A DNA stretch of 40,616 nucleotides from assembly GCF_017884005.1 (NCBI RefSeq), contig NZ_QFAY01000025.1:1-40616 (forward strand), read 5' to 3'. The notes below the pieces were generated by a model. The model was not told the DNA's origin. It saw only the letters and a list, made by a program, of their open reading frames with translations, and ran no database searches. Positions within the stretch are counted from its first letter, which is position 1. Every line of letters begins with the position of its first letter. This stretch comes from Streptococcus panodentis. GTDB taxonomy: Bacteria > Bacillota > Bacilli > Lactobacillales > Streptococcaceae. A program made the position numbers and the translations under genes. This document shows positions 25,334 through 33,105 of the stretch, one piece after another.

Positions 25334-27121
25334 ATGAAGATTGATATGACGGAGGTTCATCATCAAAAAACGACCTTAGATACTTCCATTACCAATATGA
25401 CTGTCCGGCTGAATGTGGTTAAGAATGGTTTTGCAAAAATTGTCAGTTCGACCAGTTTGACAGGTCTGGTCAAGTCAGCTGTTGACGCCAAAATCAATAA
25501 CTACCAAGCGCCCATATTTCTCAATCTGATCAATGCGCTGACGGTGCTTTCGACGCAGTATGACCGAACCATTGAGCAGTTTCAGAGCACGGTATCTGAG
25601 CATGCGGCGGATGCTGTGATCCATACGGAATACCTGCAGACTCTTTTGGACAGGTTTCCGGAGATTGAGGCCAGTATATCCGGTATTGATACGGTGACTT
25701 CAGCCATCTATTCCTCCATTGCAGATATTATCTCTCTGGCCAATCCGGACAGCTCAGCCATTCAAACTCCGCTGTCAGAAGCGAAAACCATCTTGACCGA
25801 CACCAAGAAAAACATGGAAGCTTTTAATGCTTGGAAACAGGGAGATGAATTTGAAGATTTGCTGTCTTCTCAGGACCAGATGATTGCTACTTTATCCAAT
25901 ATTTCTGATATTGTCTATACTGAGAATGATGTCAGAGCCTTTTACAATCAGACTGGCTTTTTGCAGGGGACCAATCAAATCGACCAAATGACCGCCAACT
26001 CTTCTACTCCGGTGGAGCTGCTGACCAATGTAGGCAATACCTTGAATAGTTTTAGCCAATCGGATGTGTCTTGGTGGCGGCGGTTTATGATTGAGAGACA
26101 AGGAAAGCATGCTGTGGCCTCGGGCAAGATTTGGGTGGACAAAACAGGTCAGCTCAAGACAGACGGCAGCACAGAAGCGGCAATCTTTTTGGCCAATCTC
26201 AATACCAAGGGCGGCTTTGAAATTCTTGGCGTTCGGTTCAATGGTGAGGGAAAAGCCTTTATCGGTGCTAAGGCGGCGGCCAGTTTTAAGAAAACGCTGG
26301 TGGAGAAGGAAAAGTTAGAGCTGACAGCGCATGCGGAGGCCTTGCTTGGGCTGTCTGCTTCGGCAAATGGCGGCTTCAAGGTTGGCTCAGGCATCCTATC
26401 TGCCAAAGGAGATGCGAAAGCGGACGCTATGGCCGGAGCTTGGGCCAATGCTGACGGAACCCTCAAGTTTGATAAAAAAGGCCTCAAGATTGATGCCACA
26501 GCAGATGCTAAGGCTGGAGCCGAAGCCAAGCTGGAAGGTAAGTTAATAATGGGCAATAACGGTATGGCGCATGCTAAATTCAGCGGCTCAGCAAGTGCTT
26601 TTGCCGGCGCCCAAGCCAGTGCCAAAGCCAATGCCAGCATCGGCAGAGGAGGAGTGAAGGTGGAAGCTTCTGCCGATGCCATGGCTGGCGCTAAGGCGAA
26701 AGCTCAATTTGATGCTGAAATAGGCAATACTAAATATGGTATCACGCATGCCACATATGGCGTCAGCAAAGAAGCCTTTGCCGGCGCCCGTGCAGAAGCC
26801 AAGGCAAGCTTTGAAGCTGCAACCTATGGGAAAATAAAGGCTGAGGCTGGAGCTGAGGCTTTTGCCGGAAAAGAAGCCAAATTAGAAAACAGCGCGAAAG
26901 TGGCCTATGCTAAAGGCACAGTTGGAGTGAAAGGAAAGGTTGGTGTCGGTGCTAAAGCCAATGCCAGTTTTGAGGCCGGTAATGGGAAGATAGGAACAAG
27001 CATAGAGGTTGATGCAGCTCTCGGGTTTGGTGTTGGCTTTAAGATTGACTTAGAGTTTGACTACCAGTCAGCTCTGGATGATGTTGGTGAATTTTTGGAT
27101 TTTATCAACCCATTTTGGTGA
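25334..27121 (+). CDS. LXG-domain T7SS effector with Ala/Gly-rich repeat domain (LXG1)
   Basis: A 595-residue protein. Residues 1 to about 190 form a helical LXG domain (LTG at 42-44 in the motif position) that targets such proteins to type VII secretion. After a spacer with [16 protein letters not shown] near 255, about 300 residues consist of imperfect repeats in which Ala/Gly alternate with other residues ([40 protein letters not shown]), and the protein ends with a short [17 protein letters not shown] tail. No known nuclease, NADase or lipase domain was recognised. The paralogue LXG2 shares the whole plan but has about one unit (roughly 57 residues) fewer. Strong RBS AAAGGAGAA. Possible roles: membrane-active toxin or cell-surface factor; not proven. 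Confidence 0.8.
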   Translation: MKIDMTEVHHQKTTLDTSITNMTVRLNVVKNGFAKIVSSTSLTGLVKSAVDAKINNYQAPIFLNLINALTVLSTQYDRTIEQFQSTVSEHAADAVIHTEYLQTLLDRFPEIEASISGIDTVTSAIYSSIADIISLANPDSSAIQTPLSEAKTILTDTKKNMEAFNAWKQGDEFEDLLSSQDQMIATLSNISDIVYTENDVRAFYNQTGFLQGTNQIDQMTANSSTPVELLTNVGNTLNSFSQSDVSWWRRFMIERQGKHAVASGKIWVDKTGQLKTDGSTEAAIFLANLNTKGGFEILGVRFNGEGKAFIGAKAAASFKKTLVEKEKLELTAHAEALLGLSASANGGFKVGSGILSAKGDAKADAMAGAWANADGTLKFDKKGLKIDATADAKAGAEAKLEGKLIMGNNGMAHAKFSGSASAFAGAQASAKANASIGRGGVKVEASADAMAGAKAKAQFDAEIGNTKYGITHATYGVSKEAFAGARAEAKASFEAATYGKIKAEAGAEAFAGKEAKLENSAKVAYAKGTVGVKGKVGVGAKANASFEAGNGKIGTSIEVDAALGFGVGFKIDLEFDYQSALDDVGEFLDFINPFW

Positions 27122-27127
27122 TATGGT

Positions 27128-27178
27128 CATTTCGTTTATCTTTTGTTCCGTCCTTAACTCGCCTTGCTGTAACAGTCC
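27128..27178 (+). repeat. 51-bp direct repeat, copy B (right of LXG module 1)
   Basis: Same orientation as 23854-23904, 45 of 51 identical. Here the adjoining CTAAAAGCAAA..AAAAGACTATA part (27286-27309) is pushed away by about 107 bp that contains hairpins CCTATCG/CGATAGG and TGAAACTG/CAGTTTCA. The gap from 27122 to 27418 holds no gene. Confidence 0.7.
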
Positions 27179-27418
27179 GAACCTAGAAACAAGATAGTGA
27201 GGTAGAGAGGCTGTGGATGAGCTCGCTGCCCTATCGTCCTGGATTTAAGCGATAGGCTGAAACTGTCCCTCGGTCAGTTTCACTGCTAAAAGCAAAGGAA
27301 AAGACTATATTGCCGAATTCATGCTCTTGTTTTCGAATGAGCGCGTATGGAGTTGATTTTCGAAGACGGCGGCAGGGGGGTAAGCCCTGCGGTCCAACTG
27401 ATAAAGGAGGAAATGACG

Positions 27419-27655
27419 ATGATTGTCTGGGGACACAAAGGTTATCAAAAGCAAGTAGGGCAGACCCAGAGCCCGATTGAGTGCAGCAACTGCAAGCATG
27501 CAGCGCCTTGGGACATTACCGAAGTCGGCCGCAAGTTTACCCTCTACTGGATTCCGACCTTCCCTTATGCCAGAAAATACTATCTGACCTGCCCGGTCTG
27601 TCAGTATGGCAAAGAAATCAGCAAAGATGAAATCGCTCGCTTTCTGCAATACTGA
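27419..27655 (+). CDS. Small zinc-ribbon protein
   Basis: A 78-residue protein with two Cys pairs, CSNC (after SPIE) and CPVC near the C-terminus, and the block FTLYWIPTFPYARKYYLTC typical of the zinc-ribbon family that begins with an IWG-type N-terminus in Firmicutes. It has no signal peptide or clear membrane segment. ATG 27419 is 8 nt from AAGGAGG, better than ATG 27413 at 2 nt. It lies between LXG1 and the first LpqN/DUF1795-like copy. Function unknown; immunity or a regulatory role are guesses. Confidence 0.75.
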   Translation: MIVWGHKGYQKQVGQTQSPIECSNCKHAAPWDITEVGRKFTLYWIPTFPYARKYYLTCPVCQYGKEISKDEIARFLQY

Positions 27656-27862
27656 TACCCAAAGAGTATAAAATCCAGTCTGCCCTCTTCTTTGATATTG
27701 ACTGGGCCGGTCTGTCCTGCAAGCTCATAGCAATACTTTGGCTGCCTCCTGGTCTGTCTGCTCCTGCTTGATTTGCTGCTGTTCATCGAGTCTGATGGTG
27801 TGCATCCGTGTCAGCAAGGATTTGGATATTGGAAGCATCCATGGTAAAATGAAACCGCAATA
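27656..27862. repeat. Partial BOX-like element
   Basis: AAAGAGTATAAAATC on the left, and on the right GTCTGCTCCTGC followed by TTTGCTGCTGTTCATCGAGT, the same arrangement as the right ends of the elements at 25 and 29 kb. No gene is seen here. Confidence 0.35.
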
Positions 27863-28365
27863 GCCTTAAATAAAGGAGAAGAATAAGATGACTTTACGAA
27901 CATTTCCAAGCGCAGCTTTTCCAGCCCTTCCCAGCATCCGGCTGGAAGCCGCAAGCGGCTGGCAGGACTGGAACCTGCCGGGCTCGGTCCTCTCGCTGCA
28001 TAAGCCCCAAGAAAGTGGCTTTATCCCCAATATTCTGATGAATATCCGGACCGTTGACCGGGCTTATGACTTTGCCGCCTACAGGGCTGAGATCGAGGAC
28101 TACAGTCAAGGGCTTGACCAGTTCAGGCTGGTGTCAGACGGTCTGCATGAGGTCAACGGCCTGCAGTGGCAGGTGGTCGAATATGCCTATATCGATGAGG
28201 TTTCCGGTCCGCTGGCTCAGTTTTTGGCAGCTGCCTTTGTGGAAAGCGGTTCTGTCATATTTATGATCAGCTTTACGGGAACGGTCGGTCTCTTGGGTCA
28301 GGCTGAGAATCTGGATTATATAGACATTCGGGATGTCTTTCGGACTGTGACCATTCATGAATAAA
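27863..28365 (+). repeat. 503-bp segmental duplication, recipient copy
   Basis: Matches 33082-33584. It includes, out of context, the last codons of the gene that ends at 33105 (ALNKGEE stop) and the first three codons of the lipoprotein gene at 33576 (MNK), so this copy was derived from the downstream locus. The first ~420 bp of the gene differ at about seven positions, the last ~45 bp at about ten. Confidence 0.85.
27888..28364 (+). CDS. LpqN/DUF1795-like protein, copy 1
   Basis: A 158-residue soluble protein with the pattern of the Mog1/PsbP-like fold (LpqN, DUF1795): Trp-rich GWQDWNLPGS near 25, PNILMNIRTV, DFAAYRAEIEDYSQGLDQFRL, GLQWQVVEYAY and a final VFRTVTIHE. No signal peptide. In Gram-negative T6SS, DUF1795 (Eag) proteins are effector chaperones; here the gene follows an LXG effector, so an escort or immunity role is possible but unproven. 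RBS AAAGGAGAAG is part of the duplication. Nearly identical to the protein at 33107 except for the last ~25 residues. Followed by a 396-bp gap with imperfect hairpins (e.g. around 28502-28547) and the esxA2 promoter. Confidence 0.7.
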   Translation: MTLRTFPSAAFPALPSIRLEAASGWQDWNLPGSVLSLHKPQESGFIPNILMNIRTVDRAYDFAAYRAEIEDYSQGLDQFRLVSDGLHEVNGLQWQVVEYAYIDEVSGPLAQFLAAAFVESGSVIFMISFTGTVGLLGQAENLDYIDIRDVFRTVTIHE

Positions 28366-28667
28366 CTGGCAGGCTGAAAAACCTTTCTGTTTGCCGGCTG
28401 GCCGGTTTTAGGCAATTCCCCGTCTCAGGACGGCAAAGCAGTCAGGGATGTGCGGATAAACCTGCTGAAAAAAAGTTACCGAACTGTCACATTTCTCTCG
28501 CCTGCTGCTCTCCCTTGCTTTGCAGCTGAGGGTGTCAGCAGCGAAAAGCAGGGATAAGGTAAAATATTACAGTCAGTTACTGCCAAGTGAAAATATGACG
28601 CTGCATCAACGGCGAAATGAATAAATTTACTTCTCATTTACAGTTGATTAAGAAGCTGGAATTTCGG

Positions 28668-28695
28668 TTGACAGCCTATTGTTGAATAGTATAAT
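28668..28695 (+). promoter_or_regulatory. Promoter of esxA2
   Basis: TTGACA (28668-28673), 16 bp, TATAAT (28690-28695), about 65 bp before the esxA2 start. esxA1 has no comparably good promoter. Confidence 0.75.
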
Positions 28696-28760
28696 ATTCT
28701 GTAATAATAAAATAGTTCTTTGGAATTGTTTTAAATTTTTATCTTAAAAGGAGGCCAACC

Positions 28761-29054
28761 ATGGCTAAAGTTTCATTATCACCAGAAGAACTCATCGCGC
28801 AGGCAGCGGTTTATTCAAGTGCCCGCGACCAAATCGAAGCAGCGATCCAGTCCGTTAATTCTGCCAATGGTCAAATGCAGTCACATTGGGAAGGCAGCGC
28901 CTTTAATTCCTACCTGCAGCAGTATGATCAGCTGCATGGGAATGTAGTGAAATTTCAAGAACTGCTGACATCTATCAACCAGCAGCTGACGAGCTATGCC
29001 CATACTGTATCCGAACGGGATGCGGCAGATGCCAGCAGCTTTGGTTTGCAGTAA
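28761..29054 (+). CDS. esxA: WXG100 protein, EsxA-like (copy 2)
   Basis: A 97-residue WXG100 protein with WEG at 43-45, no signal peptide, RBS AAAAGGAGG. It differs from copy 1 at about 16 residues, mostly in the first helix and after the turn, while the turn ([20 protein letters not shown]) and the end ([11 protein letters not shown]) are identical. It begins module 2 and is separated from the other module genes by a 475-bp repeat-rich gap. Two copies of EsxA suggest one per LXG module, or relaxed pairing; not decided by sequence. Confidence 0.93.
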   Translation: MAKVSLSPEELIAQAAVYSSARDQIEAAIQSVNSANGQMQSHWEGSAFNSYLQQYDQLHGNVVKFQELLTSINQQLTSYAHTVSERDAADASSFGLQ

Positions 29055-29452
29055 CCCTCTTCGAAAATCTCTTCAAACGACGCCAGCTCCAACATTGGGA
29101 GACTAAAAAGGTCCGGGGGACCTTTTTAGCCCCTGCTTAGAAATTGAAAAGCAGGGAAGGTCCGGGGGACCTTTTTAGCCCCTGCCCAGAAATTGAAAAG
29201 CAGGGAAGGTCCGGGGGACCTTTTTAGCCCCTGCCCAGAAATTGAAAAGCAGGGAAGGTCTTTTCAGCCCGAACCCAGACATGAGATGGCGAGGCAGGAA
29301 GGCAGCAGCTGACGAAAGTGCAGCTTTCGTCCAATCGCCTTGCTTTTGCTGCTTCCTAGCGCGGAAGCTTGATCTGCTAGCTCAAAACCTCCGCTGGAGC
29401 TTTTGAGCTGTCTGCTCCTGCATCGTTTGCTGATGATGTTCATTGAGTATAA
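29055..29452 (-). repeat. BOX-like composite element containing a tandem array
   Basis: Left end CTTCGAAAATCTCTTCAAAC is a clear reversed boxC; right end TGATGTTCATTGAGTATAAA is a clear reversed boxA. Between them lie the 49-bp array, a GACGAAAG/CTTTCGTC hairpin, and a GCTCAAAA...TTTTGAGC hairpin that is related to the one near 23689. The gap 29055-29529 has no gene. Confidence 0.65.
29110..29280. repeat. Tandem array of 49-bp hairpin units
   Basis: Units begin at 29110, 29159 and 29208, with a damaged fourth at 29257. Each contains GGTCC-GGG-GGACC followed by a T run (terminator-like) and then CCCTGC...GCAGGG as a second hairpin. In the first unit the stem is 10 bp (AAAAAGGTCC/GGACCTTTTT). 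The units are nearly identical. Confidence 0.85.
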
Positions 29453-29467
29453 AGTGCTCTGGAGATG

Positions 29468-29503
29468 GAGGGCTGGGAGATGATGTCCTAGCCCTCTTTA
29501 TTT
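29468..29503 (+). terminator. Terminator/attenuator upstream of the module 2 DUF5082-like gene
   Basis: An 11-bp stem (GAGGGCTGGGA with TCCTAGCCCTC) followed by TTTATTT, homologous to the element at 24256. Confidence 0.7.
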
Positions 29504-29529
29504 AGTGGATAGAACGGAGGGAAGCAGGG

Positions 29530-29955
29530 ATGGCAGATACTTCAGCAGCCCATTATCAAAATTTAGCAAATCAAGAATCGACCAACTACAATCAAGCCCT
29601 ATCGCAGAAGGCAGCGGTTGATGCACAGATTTCCCGCTTAGAAACTGCTAAAACAAATCTAACCACACAGATTAACAGTTTTCAAACGGATATTGTCGAT
29701 AAGCTGTCCGATATTGAAGGCGAGGATTCTTCGCAGTTCAGGGGAGACCGCAAAAACAAATATGCGGAACAGTATGCTTTGGCCCTTTCGGCTGCAAGGA
29801 CCAATAAAAGCAGCCATGACACAAATTTGACCAGTATAGCCAATAAGATTGCGGAACTGCAGACCCAATCGTCACAACTGCAAACTGCGGCTAATACGGC
29901 TTATAACAACATGGTTTCTTATCAGGCATCTGCCAATGCGGCAGTCAGCGAATGA
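29530..29955 (+). CDS. DUF5082/YwqH-like coiled-coil protein (module 2)
   Basis: A 141-residue helical, Ser/Ala/Asn-rich protein colinear with the one at 24427 (identical AAVDAQISRLETAKTNL, IEGEDSSQF and MVSYQASA blocks). The most different part is the middle helix (residues 48-60 and 79-90). Expected to bind LXG2 or EsxA2. The RBS is GGAGGGAAG upstream of ATG 29530. Its stop overlaps an upstream in-frame ATG of the next gene. Confidence 0.75.
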   Translation: MADTSAAHYQNLANQESTNYNQALSQKAAVDAQISRLETAKTNLTTQINSFQTDIVDKLSDIEGEDSSQFRGDRKNKYAEQYALALSAARTNKSSHDTNLTSIANKIAELQTQSSQLQTAANTAYNNMVSYQASANAAVSE

Positions 29956-29969
29956 AAGAGGGCAGCAAG

Positions 29970-30236
29970 ATGGCAAAAACAGGTACAGATTATGCAACTT
30001 GGTCAGGACTGACCGGTACGGTAGATACCAGTATTTCTGGAATAGCGGACTTGGCTTCATTGACCTTTTCAACAACGACCACGACACCTTTTACCGGCTT
30101 CAATGAGGACATCAGCAGCTTTAATACAGCCCTTAGCAGTCTGAGGACCTATACTGCTGCAGATGTGACTCATATGAACCAGGCAGCAGAAAATAAGGTA
30201 AAGGATGATAAAAACAAAGCACAGGCTCGAGGTTAG
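29970..30236 (+). CDS. Small helical LXG-partner protein (module 2)
   Basis: An 88-residue protein starting MAKTGTDYATWSGLTG, paralogous to the module 1 protein at 24865 but more diverged in the middle (Thr/Ser-rich LASLTFSTTTTTPFTGF) and ending DDKNKAQARG. ATG 29970 matches the paralogue start and has AGAGGG upstream; an ATG at 29952 would add six residues and overlap the preceding stop. Probable LXG pre-secretion partner; family not assigned. Confidence 0.65.
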   Translation: MAKTGTDYATWSGLTGTVDTSISGIADLASLTFSTTTTTPFTGFNEDISSFNTALSSLRTYTAADVTHMNQAAENKVKDDKNKAQARG

Positions 30237-30265
30237 AGCCGGTACAAGGAAAGGGGAATTTGACA

Positions 30266-30925
30266 ATGAGTGATAGCAGAGCGCTCTACCAGCTGTCGCT
30301 GAATCGCCTGCCAATTGAGGAAGCTGACAGAGAAGTATTAAAAGATGTGGGACTGTCTTTGGTGAGACAGGAAGGCGCTTTTCGCGAGCTTCAGGCCGTC
30401 TTCTTTAAGCAGGGGACATCCTATCTCTACCGCAGTATCTTAGGCTCTTCTATTGAGCTTGTGCTGGATTGGGAGGAGCACCGGGCAACAGTCCTGTATC
30501 TGGACAGGGAGATTGAGCTGCAGCTGTCTGACTTTCGGTCCTGGCTGGCCTATACGGATTTGCTGCTGTCTCCGGTTTTGCCCTTGGGGACGATTGTGGA
30601 GCTCAACAAAGATTTGCTCCCTGAAGCTTTGGCCGCTTCCATGGACGAAGCCGGCATTCCCTTTTTGGCTGTTATTTTGGGACGGCGCCTGCTGGTCGGT
30701 CTGGAAAAGCAGGAATATGCTGATTATCTGGCAAGCCTCTATCCATACGGTCTGCGGCCAGATGTGGATCCCATTTATATGCCTAATTTTTTTATCAAGC
30801 AGGTGCTGCAGGAAGGCTACAGCGATGCGATTGATGAGCAGTATGTGGAGAATCAGTACCGCAAGGACTACTTCAGCCGAAGCATTGTTTCAGAGGTTTA
30901 CCATGTAAAAGGAGGATCAGTATGA
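30266..30925 (+). CDS. DUF4176-type T7SS accessory protein
   Basis: A 219-residue soluble protein. The C-terminal half (from about residue 104, [11 protein letters not shown], then [30 protein letters not shown]) fits the DUF4176 pattern found beside LXG genes; the N-terminal ~100 residues (an alpha/beta region with [18 protein letters not shown]) are an extension not usual for the ~90-residue family members. ATG 30266 is 9 nt after AAGGGG. The stop overlaps the LXG2 ATG (ATGA), implying tight coupling. Only module 2 has it. May serve as an adaptor or chaperone for both LXG proteins (inference). Confidence 0.65.
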   Translation: MSDSRALYQLSLNRLPIEEADREVLKDVGLSLVRQEGAFRELQAVFFKQGTSYLYRSILGSSIELVLDWEEHRATVLYLDREIELQLSDFRSWLAYTDLLLSPVLPLGTIVELNKDLLPEALAASMDEAGIPFLAVILGRRLLVGLEKQEYADYLASLYPYGLRPDVDPIYMPNFFIKQVLQEGYSDAIDEQYVENQYRKDYFSRSIVSEVYHVKGGSV

Positions 30926-32538
30926 AGATTGATATGACGGAGGTTCACGGTCAGAAAACAGCTTTAAGCCAGTCCATTACCAATCTGAACAGTCAGATCG
31001 ATACGGCAAAGACCTCCTTTACAGGACTGACAGGCTCAGACAGCCTGTCAGGGGACGTTAAGACAGCGATTGATGCTAAGATTACCAACTATCAGCTGCC
31101 TTTATTGACCAATTTCAGCAGCGCTTTAGCCACCTTATCCGCGCAGTATGACAAGACCGTGGAGCAGTTTCAGAGCACAGTGTCTGAGAATGCAGCAGAT
31201 GCCATCATTGACACGGATTATTTGCAGGGGCTTTTGGAGCAGTTTTCCGGCATTGAAAACAGCATCTCGACCATTCATACAGAGACAGCATCAATCTACT
31301 CCTCTATTGCGGATATTATTGCCCTGACCAACCCGGACAGTTCGACCATTAGCACTCCTTTATCAGAGGGCAAGACCGTCTTGACAGATACCAAGACCAA
31401 TATGGAATCCTTTAACGGCTGGGGAAGAGGAAATGAGCTGGCTGACCTGCTGCTTTCCCAGACCAAAACATTGGAATCGCTGTCAGGTCTGACCGGAAGC
31501 GGCTATGCATCGGCGGACGCCAAGAAATTCTATGAAAACAGCGAATTTCTGCAGGGAGTCAGCAAAATTGCTGAAGCTGTCTCCAACTCCACTCCCGTAG
31601 AACTTTTAAAAAATGTCTCCACCACCCTGAACAGTTTTGTGGATATAGGCATTTCATGGTGGGAGAAGTTCATCATGGACAATATAGGCAAGCGTGCGGT
31701 AGCCTCAGGCAAAATCTGGGTCGACGACCAAGGCCAGCTTCATGCTGACGGCAGTGCAGAAGCCAAGGCCTATCTGCTGGATGTCAGCAAAAAAGGCGAG
31801 ACCGAAATCGCAGGCGTCAAGTTCAACGGTGAAGGCAAGGCCTTTGTAGGGGCCAGAGCAGCTGCCGATATGAAGGCCAATGTCACCAAGGACGGTATCG
31901 ACATCTCTGCCAACGCCAATGCTTTGCTGGGCGTATCTGCTTCGGCCAGCGGCGGCTTTAAGGTCGGTTCAGGCGGTCTGCTGACGGCCCAGGGCAGCGG
32001 CAGTGTAGAAGGCAAAGCCGGTGTCTGGGCGGATGCCAACGGCAAAGCAAAACTGGACTACACTGGGCTGGATGCCAGCGGTTCTGTTTCGGCTAAGGCT
32101 GGCGCTGAAGGCAAGGCTAAAGCGGATCTGACCTTGGGCGATACCAGTCATGGCATCAGCCAAGTTAATGTGGGCGCTTCGGGAGAGGCCTTTGCGGGAG
32201 CCAGAGCCAATGCGGATGCCAAGCTGAAAGCGACAACAACTGGAGGGATAGATGCCAATGCCAGTGCGGGTGCTTTTGCCGGAGCAGAAGCTAAAGGAGA
32301 AGTTCACGGCAAGGCTGCTTATACCACTGTCAGTCTTGAAGGCAGTGTGAAAAAGGGTGCCGGTGCAGAAGCCAATGGCGGCGTGAAAATAGGAGACGGG
32401 CATGTGAATCTGGATCTGGGTCTCGGCGGTGCTTGGGGCGGCGGTGCCGGCGGCCGTGTCAAAGTGGACTTTGACTATGCTTCGGCAGCAAAAGATGTGG
32501 CTAATTTCGCAAAAAACGGTATTCAATTTAAATGGTAG
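30922..32538 (+). CDS. LXG-domain T7SS effector with Ala/Gly-rich repeat domain (LXG2)
   Basis: A 538-residue paralogue of LXG1. The N-terminal ~190 residues are closely similar (LSG at 42-44; shared [19 protein letters not shown] and NPDSS blocks). The middle has [16 protein letters not shown] and [16 protein letters not shown], then alternating Ala/Gly repeats ([51 protein letters not shown]) and a Gly-rich [18 protein letters not shown] end. The tail [16 protein letters not shown] matches that of LXG1. It is translationally coupled to the DUF4176 gene. No separate toxin domain was recognised, so the repeat domain is probably the active part. Confidence 0.8.
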   Translation: MKIDMTEVHGQKTALSQSITNLNSQIDTAKTSFTGLTGSDSLSGDVKTAIDAKITNYQLPLLTNFSSALATLSAQYDKTVEQFQSTVSENAADAIIDTDYLQGLLEQFSGIENSISTIHTETASIYSSIADIIALTNPDSSTISTPLSEGKTVLTDTKTNMESFNGWGRGNELADLLLSQTKTLESLSGLTGSGYASADAKKFYENSEFLQGVSKIAEAVSNSTPVELLKNVSTTLNSFVDIGISWWEKFIMDNIGKRAVASGKIWVDDQGQLHADGSAEAKAYLLDVSKKGETEIAGVKFNGEGKAFVGARAAADMKANVTKDGIDISANANALLGVSASASGGFKVGSGGLLTAQGSGSVEGKAGVWADANGKAKLDYTGLDASGSVSAKAGAEGKAKADLTLGDTSHGISQVNVGASGEAFAGARANADAKLKATTTGGIDANASAGAFAGAEAKGEVHGKAAYTTVSLEGSVKKGAGAEANGGVKIGDGHVNLDLGLGGAWGGGAGGRVKVDFDYASAAKDVANFAKNGIQFKW

Positions 32539-32547
32539 GAGAGTGCA

Positions 32548-33105
32548 ATGGACTTTGTAATGCTGTTTATCATCCTGATGCTGCTGCTGTTTGCTTTGGT
32601 CGGCTGGGTCGTTTACTGGGCAATCAGCAGTTCAGCCAGAAAGAACAGGCGCTATGAGCAATTCGCTGCACAGCATGGCTATGTTTTTGATCAGGCGCAG
32701 GGAAATCTGTATTACCGAGAGTATTCAAAAAATAAAACGACCGATCAGCAGTATCTCAGCCTGTTTGAGAATCCCTATGTTAAAAAATATGCTGCATTTA
32801 CCCACTATCCTTTCGGCCGGGGCGGCGATATTAAAGTAGCCTATGTCCTATCGGGTGTTTATCAGGGCGCAGCTTTTCGGGCCTTTACCTATAGCTTTGA
32901 AGGCAGTTTCGCTGACAGAACCGGTCCGGGCGGCATCTTCAGTATCGTCCTGCTGGCCTCTCCGGAAAGGGAAGCAGCGGATTTGCCGGTCAATGTATTT
33001 TATGAAAAGGGCATGCTCTGCGACTATCTGAGCGAAAATTTAGATGTTGATACCATCCACGACAGACTGGATGATTTAATTGCCTTAAATAAAGGAGAAG
33101 AATAA
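32548..33105 (+). CDS. Membrane-anchored protein after LXG2
   Basis: A 185-residue protein with one N-terminal membrane segment (about 4-28, LFIILMLLLFALVGWVVYWA) and a mixed alpha/beta domain (YEQFAAQHGYVFDQ, FRAFTYSFEGSF, GIFSIVLLASPE) after it. I do not recognise the family. Topology by the positive-inside rule (RKNRR after the segment) puts the domain in the cytoplasm. It starts 9 nt after LXG2, so it is a natural immunity candidate, but there is no paralogue after LXG1. Its last codons are copied, out of frame of any gene, at 27863. Confidence 0.6.
   Translation: MDFVMLFIILMLLLFALVGWVVYWAISSSARKNRRYEQFAAQHGYVFDQAQGNLYYREYSKNKTTDQQYLSLFENPYVKKYAAFTHYPFGRGGDIKVAYVLSGVYQGAAFRAFTYSFEGSFADRTGPGGIFSIVLLASPEREAADLPVNVFYEKGMLCDYLSENLDVDTIHDRLDDLIALNKGEE

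Noticed and set aside
26149..26682. Long open frame on the - strand inside LXG1, and similar ones in LXG2
   Set aside because: They mirror the Ala/Gly-rich codons of the LXG repeat domain, lack an RBS, and give low-complexity sequence; the + frame carries family motifs.
29110..29280. Regular repeats that could suggest a CRISPR array
   Set aside because: The 49-bp units are contiguous and alike over their whole length, with no unique spacers and no cas genes nearby; it is a tandem repeat.
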